A stretch of 64,000 nt of DNA from Halisarca cf. caerulea (taxonomy: Eukaryota; Porifera; Demospongiae; Chondrillida; Halisarcidae): assembly GCA_963170055.1 (NCBI GenBank), contig CAUJGJ010000065.1, positions 2,834,696-2,898,695 on the forward strand, given 5' to 3'. The stretch's first letter is position 1, and each line of letters opens with the position of its first letter. The translations under genes and the position numbers were made by a program. The notes beneath the pieces are model-generated. The model searched no databases, had not been told where the DNA came from, and saw only the letters and a list, made by a program, of their open reading frames with translations. This document shows, piece by piece, positions 26,401-39,529 of the stretch.

Positions 26401-28290
26401 ACATTCCCAGTGGACACACATGAAGTTTCTGAAGTGCTGTGGGCGTTTTTGTGTAGTGTTGGATATGCTGGTGCTAATACCAATATTTGGCACTAGCACC
26501 ACGCACATTCCCAGTGGACACACATGAAGTTTCTTAACTACTGTGGGCGTATTTGTGTAATGTTGGATATGCTGGTGCTAATACCAGTATTTGGCACTAG
26601 CACCACGCACATTCCCAGTGGACACACATGAAGTTTCTGCAGAGCTGTTGGCGTATTTGTGTAGTGTTGGATATGCTGGTGCTAATACCAATATTTGGCA
26701 CTAGCACCACGCACATTCCCAGTGGACACACATGAAGTTTCTTAAGTACTGTGGGCGTATTTGTGTAATGTTGGATATGCTGGTGCTAATACCAATATTT
26801 GGCACTAGCACCACGCACATTCCCAGTGGACACACATGACCCTTCTAAAATGCTGTGGGCGTATTTGTGTAGTTTTGGATATGCTGGTGCTAATACCAAT
26901 ATTTGGCACTAGCACCACGCACATTCCCAGTGGACACACATGACCTTTCTAAAGTACTGTGGGCGTATTTGTGTAGTGTTGGATATGCTGGTGCTAATAC
27001 CAATATTTGGCACTAGCACCACGCACATTCCCAGTGGACACACATGAAGTTTCTTAACTACTGTGGGCGTATTTGTGTAGTGTTGGATATGCTGGTGCTA
27101 ATACCAATATTTGGAACTAGCACCACGCACATTCCCAGTGGACACACATGAAGTTTCTTAACTACTGTGGGCGTATTTGTGTAGAGTTGGATATGCTGGT
27201 GCTAATACCAATATTTGGCACTAGCACCACGCACATTCCCAGTGGACACACATGAAGTTTCTGAAGTGCTGTGGGCGTATTTGTGTAGTGTTGGATATGC
27301 TGGTGCTAATACCAATATTTGGCACTAGCACCACGCACATTCCCAGTGGACACACATGAAGTTTCTTAACTACTGTGGGCGTATTTGTGTAATGTTGGAT
27401 ATGCTGGTGCTAATACCAGTATTTGGCACTAGCACCACGCACATTCCCAGTGGACACACATGAAGTTTCTGCAGAGCTGTTGGCGTATTTGTGTAGTGTT
27501 GGATATGCTGGTGCAAATACCAATATTTGGCACTAGCACCACGCACATTCCCAGTGGACACACATGAAGTTTCTTAAGTACTGTGGGCGTATTTGTGTAA
27601 TGTTGGATATGCTGGTGCTAATACCAATATTTGGCACTAGCACCACGCACATTCGCAGTGGACACACATGAAGTTTCTTAACTACTGTGGGCGTATTTGT
27701 GTAGTGTTGGATATGCTGGTGCTAATACCAATATTTGGCACTAGCACCACGCACATTCCCAGTGGACACACATGAAGTTTCTTAACTACTGTGGGCGTAT
27801 TTGTGTAGAGTTGGATATGCTGGTGCTAATACCAATATTTGGCACTAGCACCACGCACATTCCCAGTGGACACACATGAAGTTTCTGAAGTGCTGTGGGC
27901 GTATTTGTGTAGTGTTGGATATGCTGGTGCTAATACCAATATTTGGCACTAGCACCACGCACATTCCCAGTGGACACACATGAAGTTTCTTAACTACTGT
28001 GGGCGTATTTGTGTAATGTTGGATATGCTGGTGCTAATACCAATATTTGGCACTAGCACCACGCACATTCCCAGTGGACACACATGAAGTTTCTGCAGAG
28101 CTGTTGGCGTATTTATGTAGTGTTGGATATGCTGGTGCAAATACCAATATTTGGCACTAGCACCACGCACATTCCCAGTGGACACACATGAAGTTTCTTA
28201 AGTACTGTGGGAGTATTTGTGTAATGTTGGATATGCTGGTGCTAATACCAATATTTGGCACTAGCACCACGCACATTCCCAGTGGACACA
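23410..28290 (+). repeat. 29-monomer higher-order repeat, about 1.6 copies (3013 bp)
   Basis: Units begin at about 23410 and 26423. The rare CGTTTTTGTGTAG occurs at 23431 and 26444. The TTCTGCAGAGCTG monomers, the GTGCAAATACC variant and GTGGGAGTATTTG also repeat with the 3013-bp offset (29 x 104 minus 3). Inside the unit, a six-monomer block is itself repeated at 624 bp (about 24357 against 24981). This shows nested duplication: the six-monomer repeat formed before the larger unit was doubled. Confidence 0.82.
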
Positions 28291-31200
28291 CATGACCTTT
28301 CTGAAGTGCTGTGGGCGTATTTGTGTAGTGTTGGATATGCTGGTGCTAATACCAATATTTGGCACTAGCACCACGCACATTCCCAGTGGACACACATGAA
28401 GTTTCTTAACTACTGTGGGCGTATTTGGGTAGTGTTGGATATGCTGGTGCTAATACCAATATTTGGCACTAGCACCACGCACATTCCCAGTGGACACACA
28501 TGAAGTTTCTGAAGTGCTGTGGGCGTATTTGTGTAGTGTTGGATATGCTGGTGCTAATACCAATATTTGGCACTAGCACCACGCACATTCCCAGTGGACA
28601 CACATGTCCTTTCTGAAGTGCTGTGGGCGTATTTGTGTAGTGTTGATATGCTGGTGCTAATACCAATATTTGGCACTAGCACCACGCACATTCCCAGTGG
28701 ACACACATGAAGTTTCTTAAGTGCTGTGGGCGTATTTGTGTAGTGTTGGATATGCTGGTGCTAATACCAATATTTGGCACTAGCACCACGCACATTCCCA
28801 GTGGACACACATGAAGTTTTTTAAGTACTGTGGGCGTATTTGTGTAATGTTGGATATGCTGGTTCTAATACCAATATTTGGCACTAGCACCACGCACATT
28901 CCCAGTGGACACACATGACCTATCTAAAGTGCTGTGGGCGTATTTGTGTAGTGTTGGATATGCTGGTGCTAATACCAATATTTGGCACTAGCACCACGCA
29001 CATTACAGTGGTCACACATGACCTTTCTGAAGTGCTGTAGGCGTATTTGTGTAGTGTTGATATGCTGGTGTTAATACCAATATTTGGCACTAGCACCACG
29101 CACATTCCCAGTGGACACATATGAAGTTTCTGAAGTGCTGTGGGCGTATTTGTGTAGTGTTGGATATGCTGGTGCTAATACCAATATTTGGCACTAGCAC
29201 AACGCACATTCCCAGTGGACACACATGAAGTTTCTTAACTACTGTGGGCGTATTTGTGTAATGTTAGATATGCTGGTGCTAAAACTAGTATTTCGAACTA
29301 GCACCACGCACATTCCCAGTGGACACACATGAAGTTTCTGAAGAGCTGTTGGCGTATTTGTGTAGTGTTGGATATGCTGGTGCTAATACCAATATTTGGC
29401 ACTAGCACCACGCACATTCCCAGTGGACACACATGACCTTTCTGAAATACTGTGGGCGTATTAGTGTAGTGTTGGATATGCTGGTGCTAATACCAATATT
29501 TGGCACTAGCACCACGCACATTCCCAGTGGACACACATGAAGTTTCTTAACTACTGTGGGCGTATTTGTGTAGTGTTGGATATGCTGGTGCTAATACCAA
29601 TATTTGGCACTAGCACCACGCACATTCCCAGTGGACACACATGACCTTTCTGAAGTGCTGTGGGCGTATTTGTGTAGTGTTGGATATGCTGGTGCTAATA
29701 CCAATATTTGGCACTAGCACAACGCACATTCCCAGTGGTCACACATGACCTTTGTGAAGTGCTGTGGGCGTATTTGTGTAGTGTTGGATATGCTGGTGCT
29801 AATACCAATATTTGGCACTAGCACCACGCACATTCCCAGTGGACACACATGAAGTTTTTTAAGTACTGTCGGCGTATTTGTGTAATGTTGGATATGCTGG
29901 TTCTAATACCAATATTTGGCACTAGCACCACGCACATTCCCAGTGGACACACATGACCTTTCTAAAGTGCTGTGGGCGTATTTGTGTAGTGTTGGATATG
30001 CTGGTGCTAATACCAATATTTGGCACTAGCACCACGCACATTACAGTGGACACACATGACCTTTCTGAAGTGCTGTAGGCGTATTTGTGTAGTGTTGATA
30101 TGCTGGTGTTAATACCAATATTTGGCACTAGCACAACGCACATTCCCAGTGGACACACATGAAGTTTCTTAACTACTGTGGGCGTATTTGTGTAATGTTA
30201 GATATGCTGGTGCTAAAACCAGTATTTCGAACTAGCACCACGCACATTCCCAGTGGACACACATGAAGTTTCTGAAGAGCTGTTGGCGTATTTGTGTAGT
30301 GTTGGATATGCTGGTGCTAATACCAATATTTGGCACTAGCACCACGCACATTCCCAGTGGACACACATGACCTTTCTGAAATGCTGTGGGCGTATTAGTG
30401 TAGTGTTGGATATGCTGGTGCTAATTCCAATATTTGGCACTAGCACCACGCACATTCCCAGTGGACACACATGAAGTTTCTTAACTACTGTGGGCGTATT
30501 TGTGTAGTGTTGGATATGTTGGTGCTAATACCAATATTTGGCACTAACACCACACACATTCCCAGTGGACACACATGACCTTTCTGAAGTGCTGTGGGCG
30601 TATTTGTGTAGTGTTGGATATGCTGGTGCTAATACCAATATTTGGCACTAGCACCACGCACATTCCCAGTGGACACACATGAAGTTTCTGAAGTGCTGTG
30701 GGCGTATTTGTGTAGTGTTGGATATGCTGGTGCTAATACCAATATTTGGCACTAGCACCACGCACATTCCCAGTGGACACACATGAAGTTTCTTAACTAC
30801 TGTGGGCGTATTTGTGTAATGTTGGATATGCTGGTGCTAATACCAATATTTGGCACTAGCACCACGCACATTCCCAGTGGACACACATGACCTTTCTTAA
30901 GTGCTGTGGGCGTATTTGTGTAGTGTTGGATATGCTGGTGCTAATACCAATATTTGGAACTAGCACCACGCACATTCCCAGTGGACACACATGACCTTTC
31001 TGAAATGCTGTGGGCGTATTAGTGTAGTGTTGGATATGCTGGTGCTAATACCAATATTTGGCACTAGCACCACGCACATTCCCAGTGGACACACATGACC
31101 TTTCTAAAGTGCTGTGGGCGTATTTGTGTAGTGTTGGATATGCTGGTGCTAATACCAATATTTGGCACTAGCACCACGCACATTCCCAGTGGACACACAT

Positions 31201-34200
31201 GAAGTTTCTTAACTACTGTGGGCGTATTTGTGTAGTGTTGGATATGCTGGTGCTAATACCAATATTTGGCACTAGCACCACGCACATTCCCAGTGGACAC
31301 ACATGAAGTTTCTTAACTACTGTGGGCGTATTTGTGTAGTGTTGGATATGCTGGTGCTAATACCAATATTTGGCACTAGCACCACGCACATTCCCAGTGG
31401 ACACACATGACCTTTTTGAAGTGCTGTGGGCGTATTTGTGTAGTGTTGATATGCTGGTGCTAATACCAATATTTGGCACTAGCACCACGCACATTCCCAG
31501 TGGACACACATGAAGTTTCTTAACTACTGTGGGCGTATTTGTGTAGTGTTGGATATGTTGGTGCTAATACCAATATTTGGCACTAGCACCACACACATTC
31601 CCAGTGGACACACATGACCTTTCTGAAGAGCTGTTGGCGTATTTGTGTAGTGTTGGATATGCTGGTGCTAATACCAATATTTGGCACTAGCACCACGCAC
31701 ATTCCCAGTGGACACACATGACCTTTCTGAAATGCTGTGGGCGTATTAGTGTAGTGTTGGATATGCTGGTGCTAATTCCAATATTTGGCACTAGCACCAC
31801 GCACATTACCAGTGGACACACATGAAGTTTCTTAACTACTGTGGGCGTATTTGTGTAGTGTTGGATATGTTTCTGCTAATACCAATATTTGGCACTAGCA
31901 CCACACACATTCCCAGTGGACACACATGACCTTCTGAAGTGCTGTGGGCGTATTTGTGTAGTGTTGGATATGCTGGTGCTAATACCAATATTTGGCATTA
32001 GCACCACGCACATTCCCAGTGGACACACATGAAGTTTCTGAAGTGCTGTGGGCGTATTTGTGTAGTGTTGGATATGCTGGTGCTAATACCAATATTTGGC
32101 ACTAGCACCACGCACATTCCCAGTGGACACACATGAAGTTTCTTAACTACTGTGGGCGTATTTGTGTAATGTTGGATATGCTGGTGTTAATACCAATATT
32201 TGGCACTAGCACCACGCACATTCCCAGTGGACACACATGACCTTTCTGAAGTGCTGTGGGCGTATTTGTGTAGTGTTGGATATGCTGGTGCTAATACCAA
32301 TATTTGGAACTAGCACCACGCACATTCCCAGTGGACACACATGACCTTTCTGAAATGCTGTGGGCGTATTAGTGTAGTGTTGGATATGCTGGTGCTAATA
32401 CCAATATTTGGCACTAGCACCACGCACATTCCCAGTGGACACACATGACCTTTCTAAAGTGCTGTGGGCGTATTTGTGTAGTGTTGGATATGCTGGTGCT
32501 AATACCAATATTTGGCACTAGCACCACGCACATTCCCAGTGGACACACATGAAGTTTCTTAACTACTGTGGGCGTATTTGTGTAGTGTTGGATATGCTGG
32601 TGCTAATACCAATATTTGGCACTAGCACCACGCACATTCCCAGTGGACACACATGAAGTTTCTTAACTACTGTGGGCGTATTTGTGTAGAGTTAGATATG
32701 CTGGTGCTAATACCAATATTTGGCACTAGAACCACGCACATTCCCAGTGGACACACATGACCTTTCTGAAGTGCTGTGGGCGTATTTGTGTAGTGTTGAT
32801 ATGCTGGTGCTAATACCAATATTTGGCACTAGTACCACGCACATTCCCAGTGGACACACATGAAGTTTCTGAAGTGCTGTGGGCGTATTTGTGTAGTGTT
32901 GGATATGCTGGTGCTAATACCAATATTTGGCACTAGCACCACGCACATTCCCAGTGGACACACATGAAGTTTTTTAAGTACTGTGGGCGTATTTGTGTAA
33001 TGTTGGATATGCTGGTGCTAATACCAATATTTGGCACTAGCACCACGCACATTCCCAGTGGACACACATGACCTTTCTAAAGTGCTGTGGGCGTATTTGT
33101 GTAGTGTTGGATATGCTGGTGCTAATACCAATATTTGGCACTAGCACCACGCACATTCCCAGTGGACACACATGACCTTTCTGAAGTGCTGTAGGCGTAT
33201 TTGTGTATTGTTGATATGCTGGTGTTAATACCAATATTTGGCACTAGCACCACGCACATTCCCAGTGGACACACATGAAGTTTCTGAAGAGCTTTTGGCG
33301 TATTTGTGTAGTGTTGGATATGCTGGTGCTAATTCCAATATTTGGCACTAGCACCACGCACATTCCCAGTGGACACACATGAAGTTTCTTAACTACTGTG
33401 GGCGTATTTGTGTAGTGTTGGATATGTTGGTGCTAATACCAATATTTGGCACTAGCACCACGCACATTCCCAGTGGACACACATGACCTTTCTGAAGTGC
33501 TGTGGGCGTATTTGTGTAGTGTTGGATATGCTGGTGCTAATACCAATATTTGGCACTAGCACCACGCACATTCCCAGTGGACACACATGAAGTTTCTGAA
33601 GTGCTGTGGGCGTATTTGTGTAGTGTTGGATATGCTGGTGCTAATACCAATATTTGGCACTAGCACCACGCACATTCCCAGTGGACACACATGAAGTTTC
33701 TTAACTACTGTGGGCGTATTTGTGTAATGTTGGATATGCTGGTGCTAATACCAATATTTGGCACTAGCACCACGCACATTCCCAGTGGACACACATGACC
33801 TTTCTGAAGTGCTGTGGGCGTATTTGTGTAGTGTTGGATATGCTGGTGCTAATACCAATATTTGGCACTAGCACCACGCACATTCCCAGTGGACACACAT
33901 GAAGTTTCTTAACTACTGTGGGCGTATTTGGGTAGTGTTGGATATGCTGGTGCTAATACCAATATTTGGCACTAGCACCACGCACATTCCCAGTGTACAC
34001 ACATGAAGTTTCTGAAGTGCTGTGGGTGTATTTGTGTAGTGTTGGATATGCTGGTGCTAATACCAATATTTGGCACTAGCACCACGCACATTCCCAGTGG
34101 ACACACATGACCTTTCTGAAGTGCTGTAGGCGTATTTGTGTAGTGTTGATATGCTGGTGCTAATACCAATATTTGGCACTAGCACCACGCACATTCCCAG

Positions 34201-34479
34201 TGGACACATATGAAGTTTCTGAAGTGCTGTGGGCGTATTTGTGTAGTGTTGGATATGCTGGTGCTAATACCAATATTTGGCACTAGCACCACGCACATTC
34301 CCAGTGGACACACATGACCTTTCTGAAGTGCTGTGGGCGTATTAGTGTAGTGTTGATATGCTGGTGCTAATACCAATATTTGGCACTAGTACCACGCACA
34401 TTCCCAGTGGACACACATGAAGTTTCTGAAGTGCTGTGGGCGTATTTGTGTAGTGTTGGATATGCTGGTGCTAATACCA
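28291..34479 (+). repeat. Irregular satellite mosaic with 10-, 13- and 15-monomer spacings
   Basis: Satellite with more private variants than its neighbours: CATTACAGTGG in place of CATTCCCAGTGG, GGTCACACATG, CTAATTCCAATATTTGG and ACTAGTATTTCGAAC. CATTACAGTG recurs at 29001 and 30039 (1038 bp, 10 monomers). CTAATTCC recurs at 30421, 31772 and 33329 (1351 and 1557 bp, 13 and 15 monomers). No gene or insertion is visible. Confidence 0.88.
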
Positions 34480-37400
34480 ATATTTGGCACTAGCACCACA
34501 CACATTCCCAGTGGACACACATGACCTTTCTGAAGTGCTGTGGGCGTATTTGTGTAGTGTTGGATATGCTGGTGCTAATACCAATATTTGGCACTAGCAC
34601 CACGCACATTCCCAGTGGACACACATGAAGTTTCTGAAATGCTGTGGGCGTATTTGTGTAGTGTTGGATATGCTGGTGCTAATACCAATATTTGGCACTA
34701 GCACCACGCACATTCCCAGTGGACACACATGAAGTTTCTTAACTACTGTGGGCGTATTTGTGTAATGTTGGATATTCTGGTGCTAATAGCAATATTTGGC
34801 ACTAGCACCACGCACATTCACAGTGGACACACATGACCTTTCTGAAGTGCTGTGGGCGTATTTGTGTAGTGTTGGATATGCTGGTGCTAATACCAATATT
34901 TGGCACTAGCACCACGCACATTCCCAGTGGACACACATGACCTTTCTAAAGTGCTGTGGGCGTATTTGTGTAGTGTTGGATATGCTGGTGCTAATACCAA
35001 TATTTGGCACTAGCACCACGCACATTCCCAGTGGACACACATGACCTTTCTAAAGTGCTGTGGGCGTATTTGTGTAGTGTTGGATATGCTGGTGCTAATA
35101 CCAATATTTGGCACTAGCACCACGCACATTCCCAGTGGACACACATGACCTTTCTGAAGTGCTGTGGGCGTATTTGTGTAGTGTTGATATGCTGGTGCTA
35201 ATACCAATATTTGGCACTAGCACCACGCACATTCCCAGTGGACACACATGAAGTTTCTGAAGTGCTGTGGGCGTATTTGTGTAGTGTTGGATATGCTGGT
35301 GCTAATACCAATATTTGGCACTAGCACCACGCACATTCCCAGTGGACACACATGACCTTTCTAAAGTGCTGTGGGCGTATTTGTGTAGTGTTGGATATGC
35401 TGGTGCTAATACCAATATTTGGCACTAGCACCACGCACATTCCCAGTGGACACACATGACCTTTCTAAAGTGCTGTGGGCGTATTTGTGTAGTGTTGGAT
35501 ATGCTGGTGCTAATACCAATATTTGGCACTAGCACCACGCACATTCCCAGTGGACACACATGACCTTTCTGAAGTGCTGTGGGCGTATTTGTGTAGTGTT
35601 GATATGCTGGTGCTAATACCAATATTTGGCACTAGCACCACGCACATTCCCAGTGGACACACATGAAGTTTCTGAAGTGCTGTGGGCGTATTTGTGTAGT
35701 GTTGGATATGCTGGTGCTAATACCAATATTTGGCACTAGCACCACGCACATTCCCAGTGGACACACATGAAGTTTCTTAACTACTGTGGGCGTATTTGTG
35801 TAATGTTGGATATGCTGGTGCTAATACCAGTATTTGGAACTAGCACCACGCACATTCCCAGTGGACACACATGAAGTTTCTGAAGAGCTGTTGGCGTATT
35901 TGTGTAGTGTTGGATATGCTGGTGCTAATACCAATATTTGGCACTAGCACCACGCACATTCCCAGTGGACACACATGACCTTTCTAAAGTGCTGTGGGCG
36001 TATTTGTGTAGTGTTGGATATGCTGGTGCTAATACCAATATTTGGCACTAGCACCACGCACATTCCAAGTGGACACACATGAAGTTTCTTAACTACTGTG
36101 AGCGTATTTGTGTAGTGTTGGATATGTTGGTGCTAATACCAATATTTGGCACTAGCACCACACACATTCCCAGTGGACACACATGACCTTTCTGAAGTGC
36201 TGTGGGCGTATTTGTGTAGTGTTGGATATGCTGGTGCTAATACCAATATTTGGCACTAGCACCACGCACATTCCCAGTGGACACACATGAAGTTTCTGAA
36301 GTGCTGTGGGCGTATTTGTGTAGTGTTGGATATGCTGGTGCTAATAACAATATTTGGCACTAGCACCACGCACATTCCCAGTGGACACACATGAAGTTTC
36401 TTAACTACTGTGGGCGTATTTGTGTAATGTTGGATATGCTGGTGCTAATACCAATATTTGGCACTAGCACCACGCACATTCCCAGTGGACACACATGACC
36501 TTTCTGAAGTGCTGTGGGCGTATTTGTGTAGTGTTGGATATGCTGGTGCTAATACCAATATTTGGCACTAGCACCACGCACATTCCCAGTGGACACACAT
36601 GAAGATTCTTAACTACTGTGGGCGTATTTGGGTAGTGTTGGATATGCTGGTGCTAATACCAATATTTGGCACTAGCACCACGCACATTCCCAGTGGACAC
36701 ACATGACCTTTCTGAAGTGCTGTGGGCGTATTTGTGTAGTGTTGGATATGCTGGTGCTAATACCAATATTTGGCACTAGCACCACGCACATTCCAAGTGG
36801 ACACACATGAAGTTTCTTAACTACTGTGGGTGTATTTGTGTAGTGTTGGATATGTTGGTGCTAATACCAATATTTGGCACTAGCACCACACACATTCCCA
36901 GTGGACACACATGACCTTTCTGAAGTGCTGTGGGCGTATTTGTGTAGTGTTGGATATGCTGGTGCTAATACCAATATTTGGCACTAGCACCACGCACATT
37001 CCCAGTGGACACACATGAAGTTTCTGAAATGCTGTGGGCGTATTTGTGTAGTGTTGGATATGCTGGTGCTAATACCAATATTTGGCACTAGCACCACGCA
37101 CATTCCCAGTGGACACACATGAAGTTTCTTAACTACTGTGGGCGTATTTGTGTAATGTTGGATATTCTGGTGCTAATAGCAATATTTGGCACTAGCACCA
37201 CGCACATTCACAGTGGACACACATGACCTTTCTGAAGTGCTGTGGGCGTATTTGTGTAGTGTTGGATATGCTGGTGCTAATACCAATATTTGGCACTAGC
37301 ACCACGCACATTCCCAGTGGACACACATGACCTTTCTAAAGTGCTGTGGGCGTATTTGTGTAGTGTTGGATATGCTGGTGCTAATACCAATATTTGGCAC

Positions 37401-39529
37401 TAGCACCACGCACATTCCCAGTGGACACACATGACCTTTCTAAAGTGCTGTGGGCGTATTTGTGTAGTGTTGGATATGCTGGTGCTAATACCAATATTTG
37501 GCACTAGCACCACGCACATTCCCAGTGGACACACATGACCTTTCTGAAGTGCTGTGGGCGTATTTGTGTAGTGTTGATATGCTGGTGCTAATACCAATAT
37601 TTGGCACTAGCACCACGCACATTCCCAGTGGACACACATGAAGTTTCTGAAGTGCTGTGGGCGTATTTGTGTAGTGTTGGATATGCTGGTGCTAATACCA
37701 ATATTTGGCACTAGCACCACGCACATTCCCAGTGGACACACATGACCTTTCTAAAGTGCTGTGGGCGTATTTGTGTAGTGTTGGATATGCTGGTGCTAAT
37801 ACCAATATTTGGCACTAGCACCACGCACATTCCCAGTGGACACACATGACCTTTCTAAAGTGCTGTGGGCGTATTTGTGTAGTGTTGGATATGCTGGTGC
37901 TAATACCAATATTTGGCACTAGCACCACGCACATTCCCAGTGGACACACATGACCTTTCTGAAGTGCTGTGGGCGTATTTGTGTAGTGTTGATATGCTGG
38001 TGCTAATACCAATATTTGGCACTAGCACCACGCACATTCCCAGTGGACACACATGAAGTTTCTGAAGTGCTGTGGGCGTATTTGTGTAGTGTTGGATATG
38101 CTGGTGCTAATACCAATATTTGGCACTAGCACCACGCACATTCCCAGTGGACACACATGAAGTTTCTTAACTACTGTGGGCGTATTTGTGTAATGTTGGA
38201 TATGCTGGTGCTAATACCAGTATTTGGAACTAGCACCACGCACATTCCCAGTGGACACACATGAAGTTTCTGAAGAGCTGTTGGCGTATTTGTGTAGTGT
38301 TGGATATGCTGGTGCTAATACCAATATTTGGCACTAGCACCACGCACATTCCCAGTGGACACACATGACCTTTCTAAAGTGCTGTGGGCGTATTTGTGTA
38401 GTGTTGGATATGCTGGTGCTAATACCAATATTTGGCACTAGCACCACGCACATTCCAAGTGGACACACATGAAGTTTCTTAACTACTGTGAGCGTATTTG
38501 TGTAGTGTTGGATATGTTGGTGCTAATACCAATATTTGGCACTAGCACCACACACATTCCCAGTGGACACACATGACCTTTCTGAAGTGCTGTGGGCGTA
38601 TTTGTGTAGTGTTGGATATGCTGGTGCTAATACCAATATTTGGCACTAGCACCACGCACATTCCCAGTGGACACACATGAAGTTTCTGAAGTGCTGTGGG
38701 CGTATTTGTGTAGTGTTGGATATGCTGGTGCTAATAACAATATTTGGCACTAGCACCACGCACATTCCCAGTGGACACACATGAAGTTTCTTAACTACTG
38801 TGGGCGTATTTGTGTAATGTTGGATATGCTGGTGCTAATACCAATATTTGGCACTAGCACCACGCACATTCCCAGTGGACACACATGACCTTTCTGAAGT
38901 GCTGTGGGCGTATTTGTGTAGTGTTGGATATGCTGGTGCTAATACCAATATTTGGCACTAGCACCACGCACATTCCCAGTGGACACACATGAAGATTCTT
39001 AACTACTGTGGGCGTATTTGGGTAGTGTTGGATATGCTGGTGCTAATACCAATATTTGGCACTAGCACCACGCACATTCCCAGTGGACACACATGACCTT
39101 TCTGAAGTGCTGTGGGCGTATTTGTGTAGTGTTGGATATGCTGGTGCTAATACCAATATTTGGCACTAGCACCACGCACATTCCAAGTGGACACACATGA
39201 AGTTTCTTAACTACTGTGGGTGTATTTGTGTAGTGTTGGATATGTTGGTGCTAATACCAATATTTGGCACTAGCACCACACACATTCCCAGTGGACACAC
39301 ATGACCTTTCTGAAGTGCTGTGGGCGTATTTGTGTAGTGTTGGATATGCTGGTGCTAATACCAATATTTGGCACTAGCACCACGCACATTCCCAGTGGAC
39401 ACACATGAAGTTTCTGAAATTCTGTGGGCGTATTTGTGTAGTGTTGGATATGCTGGTGCTAATACCAATATTTGGCACTAGCACCACGCACATTCCCAGT
39501 GGACACACATGAAGTTTCTTAACTACTGT
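34480..39529 (+). repeat. 23-monomer higher-order repeat, about 2.1 copies (2390 bp)
   Basis: Two full units (about 34480-36869 and 36870-39259) and the start of a third. The marker GATATTCTGGTGCTAATAGC occurs at 34771 and 37161, followed each time by CATTCACAGTGG. The TAGCACCACA variant occurs at 34491, 36881 and 39271. All offsets are 2390 bp (23 x 104 minus 2). The third unit breaks off near 39530, where TAGAGTTGG replaces the expected TAATGTTGG. Confidence 0.87.
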
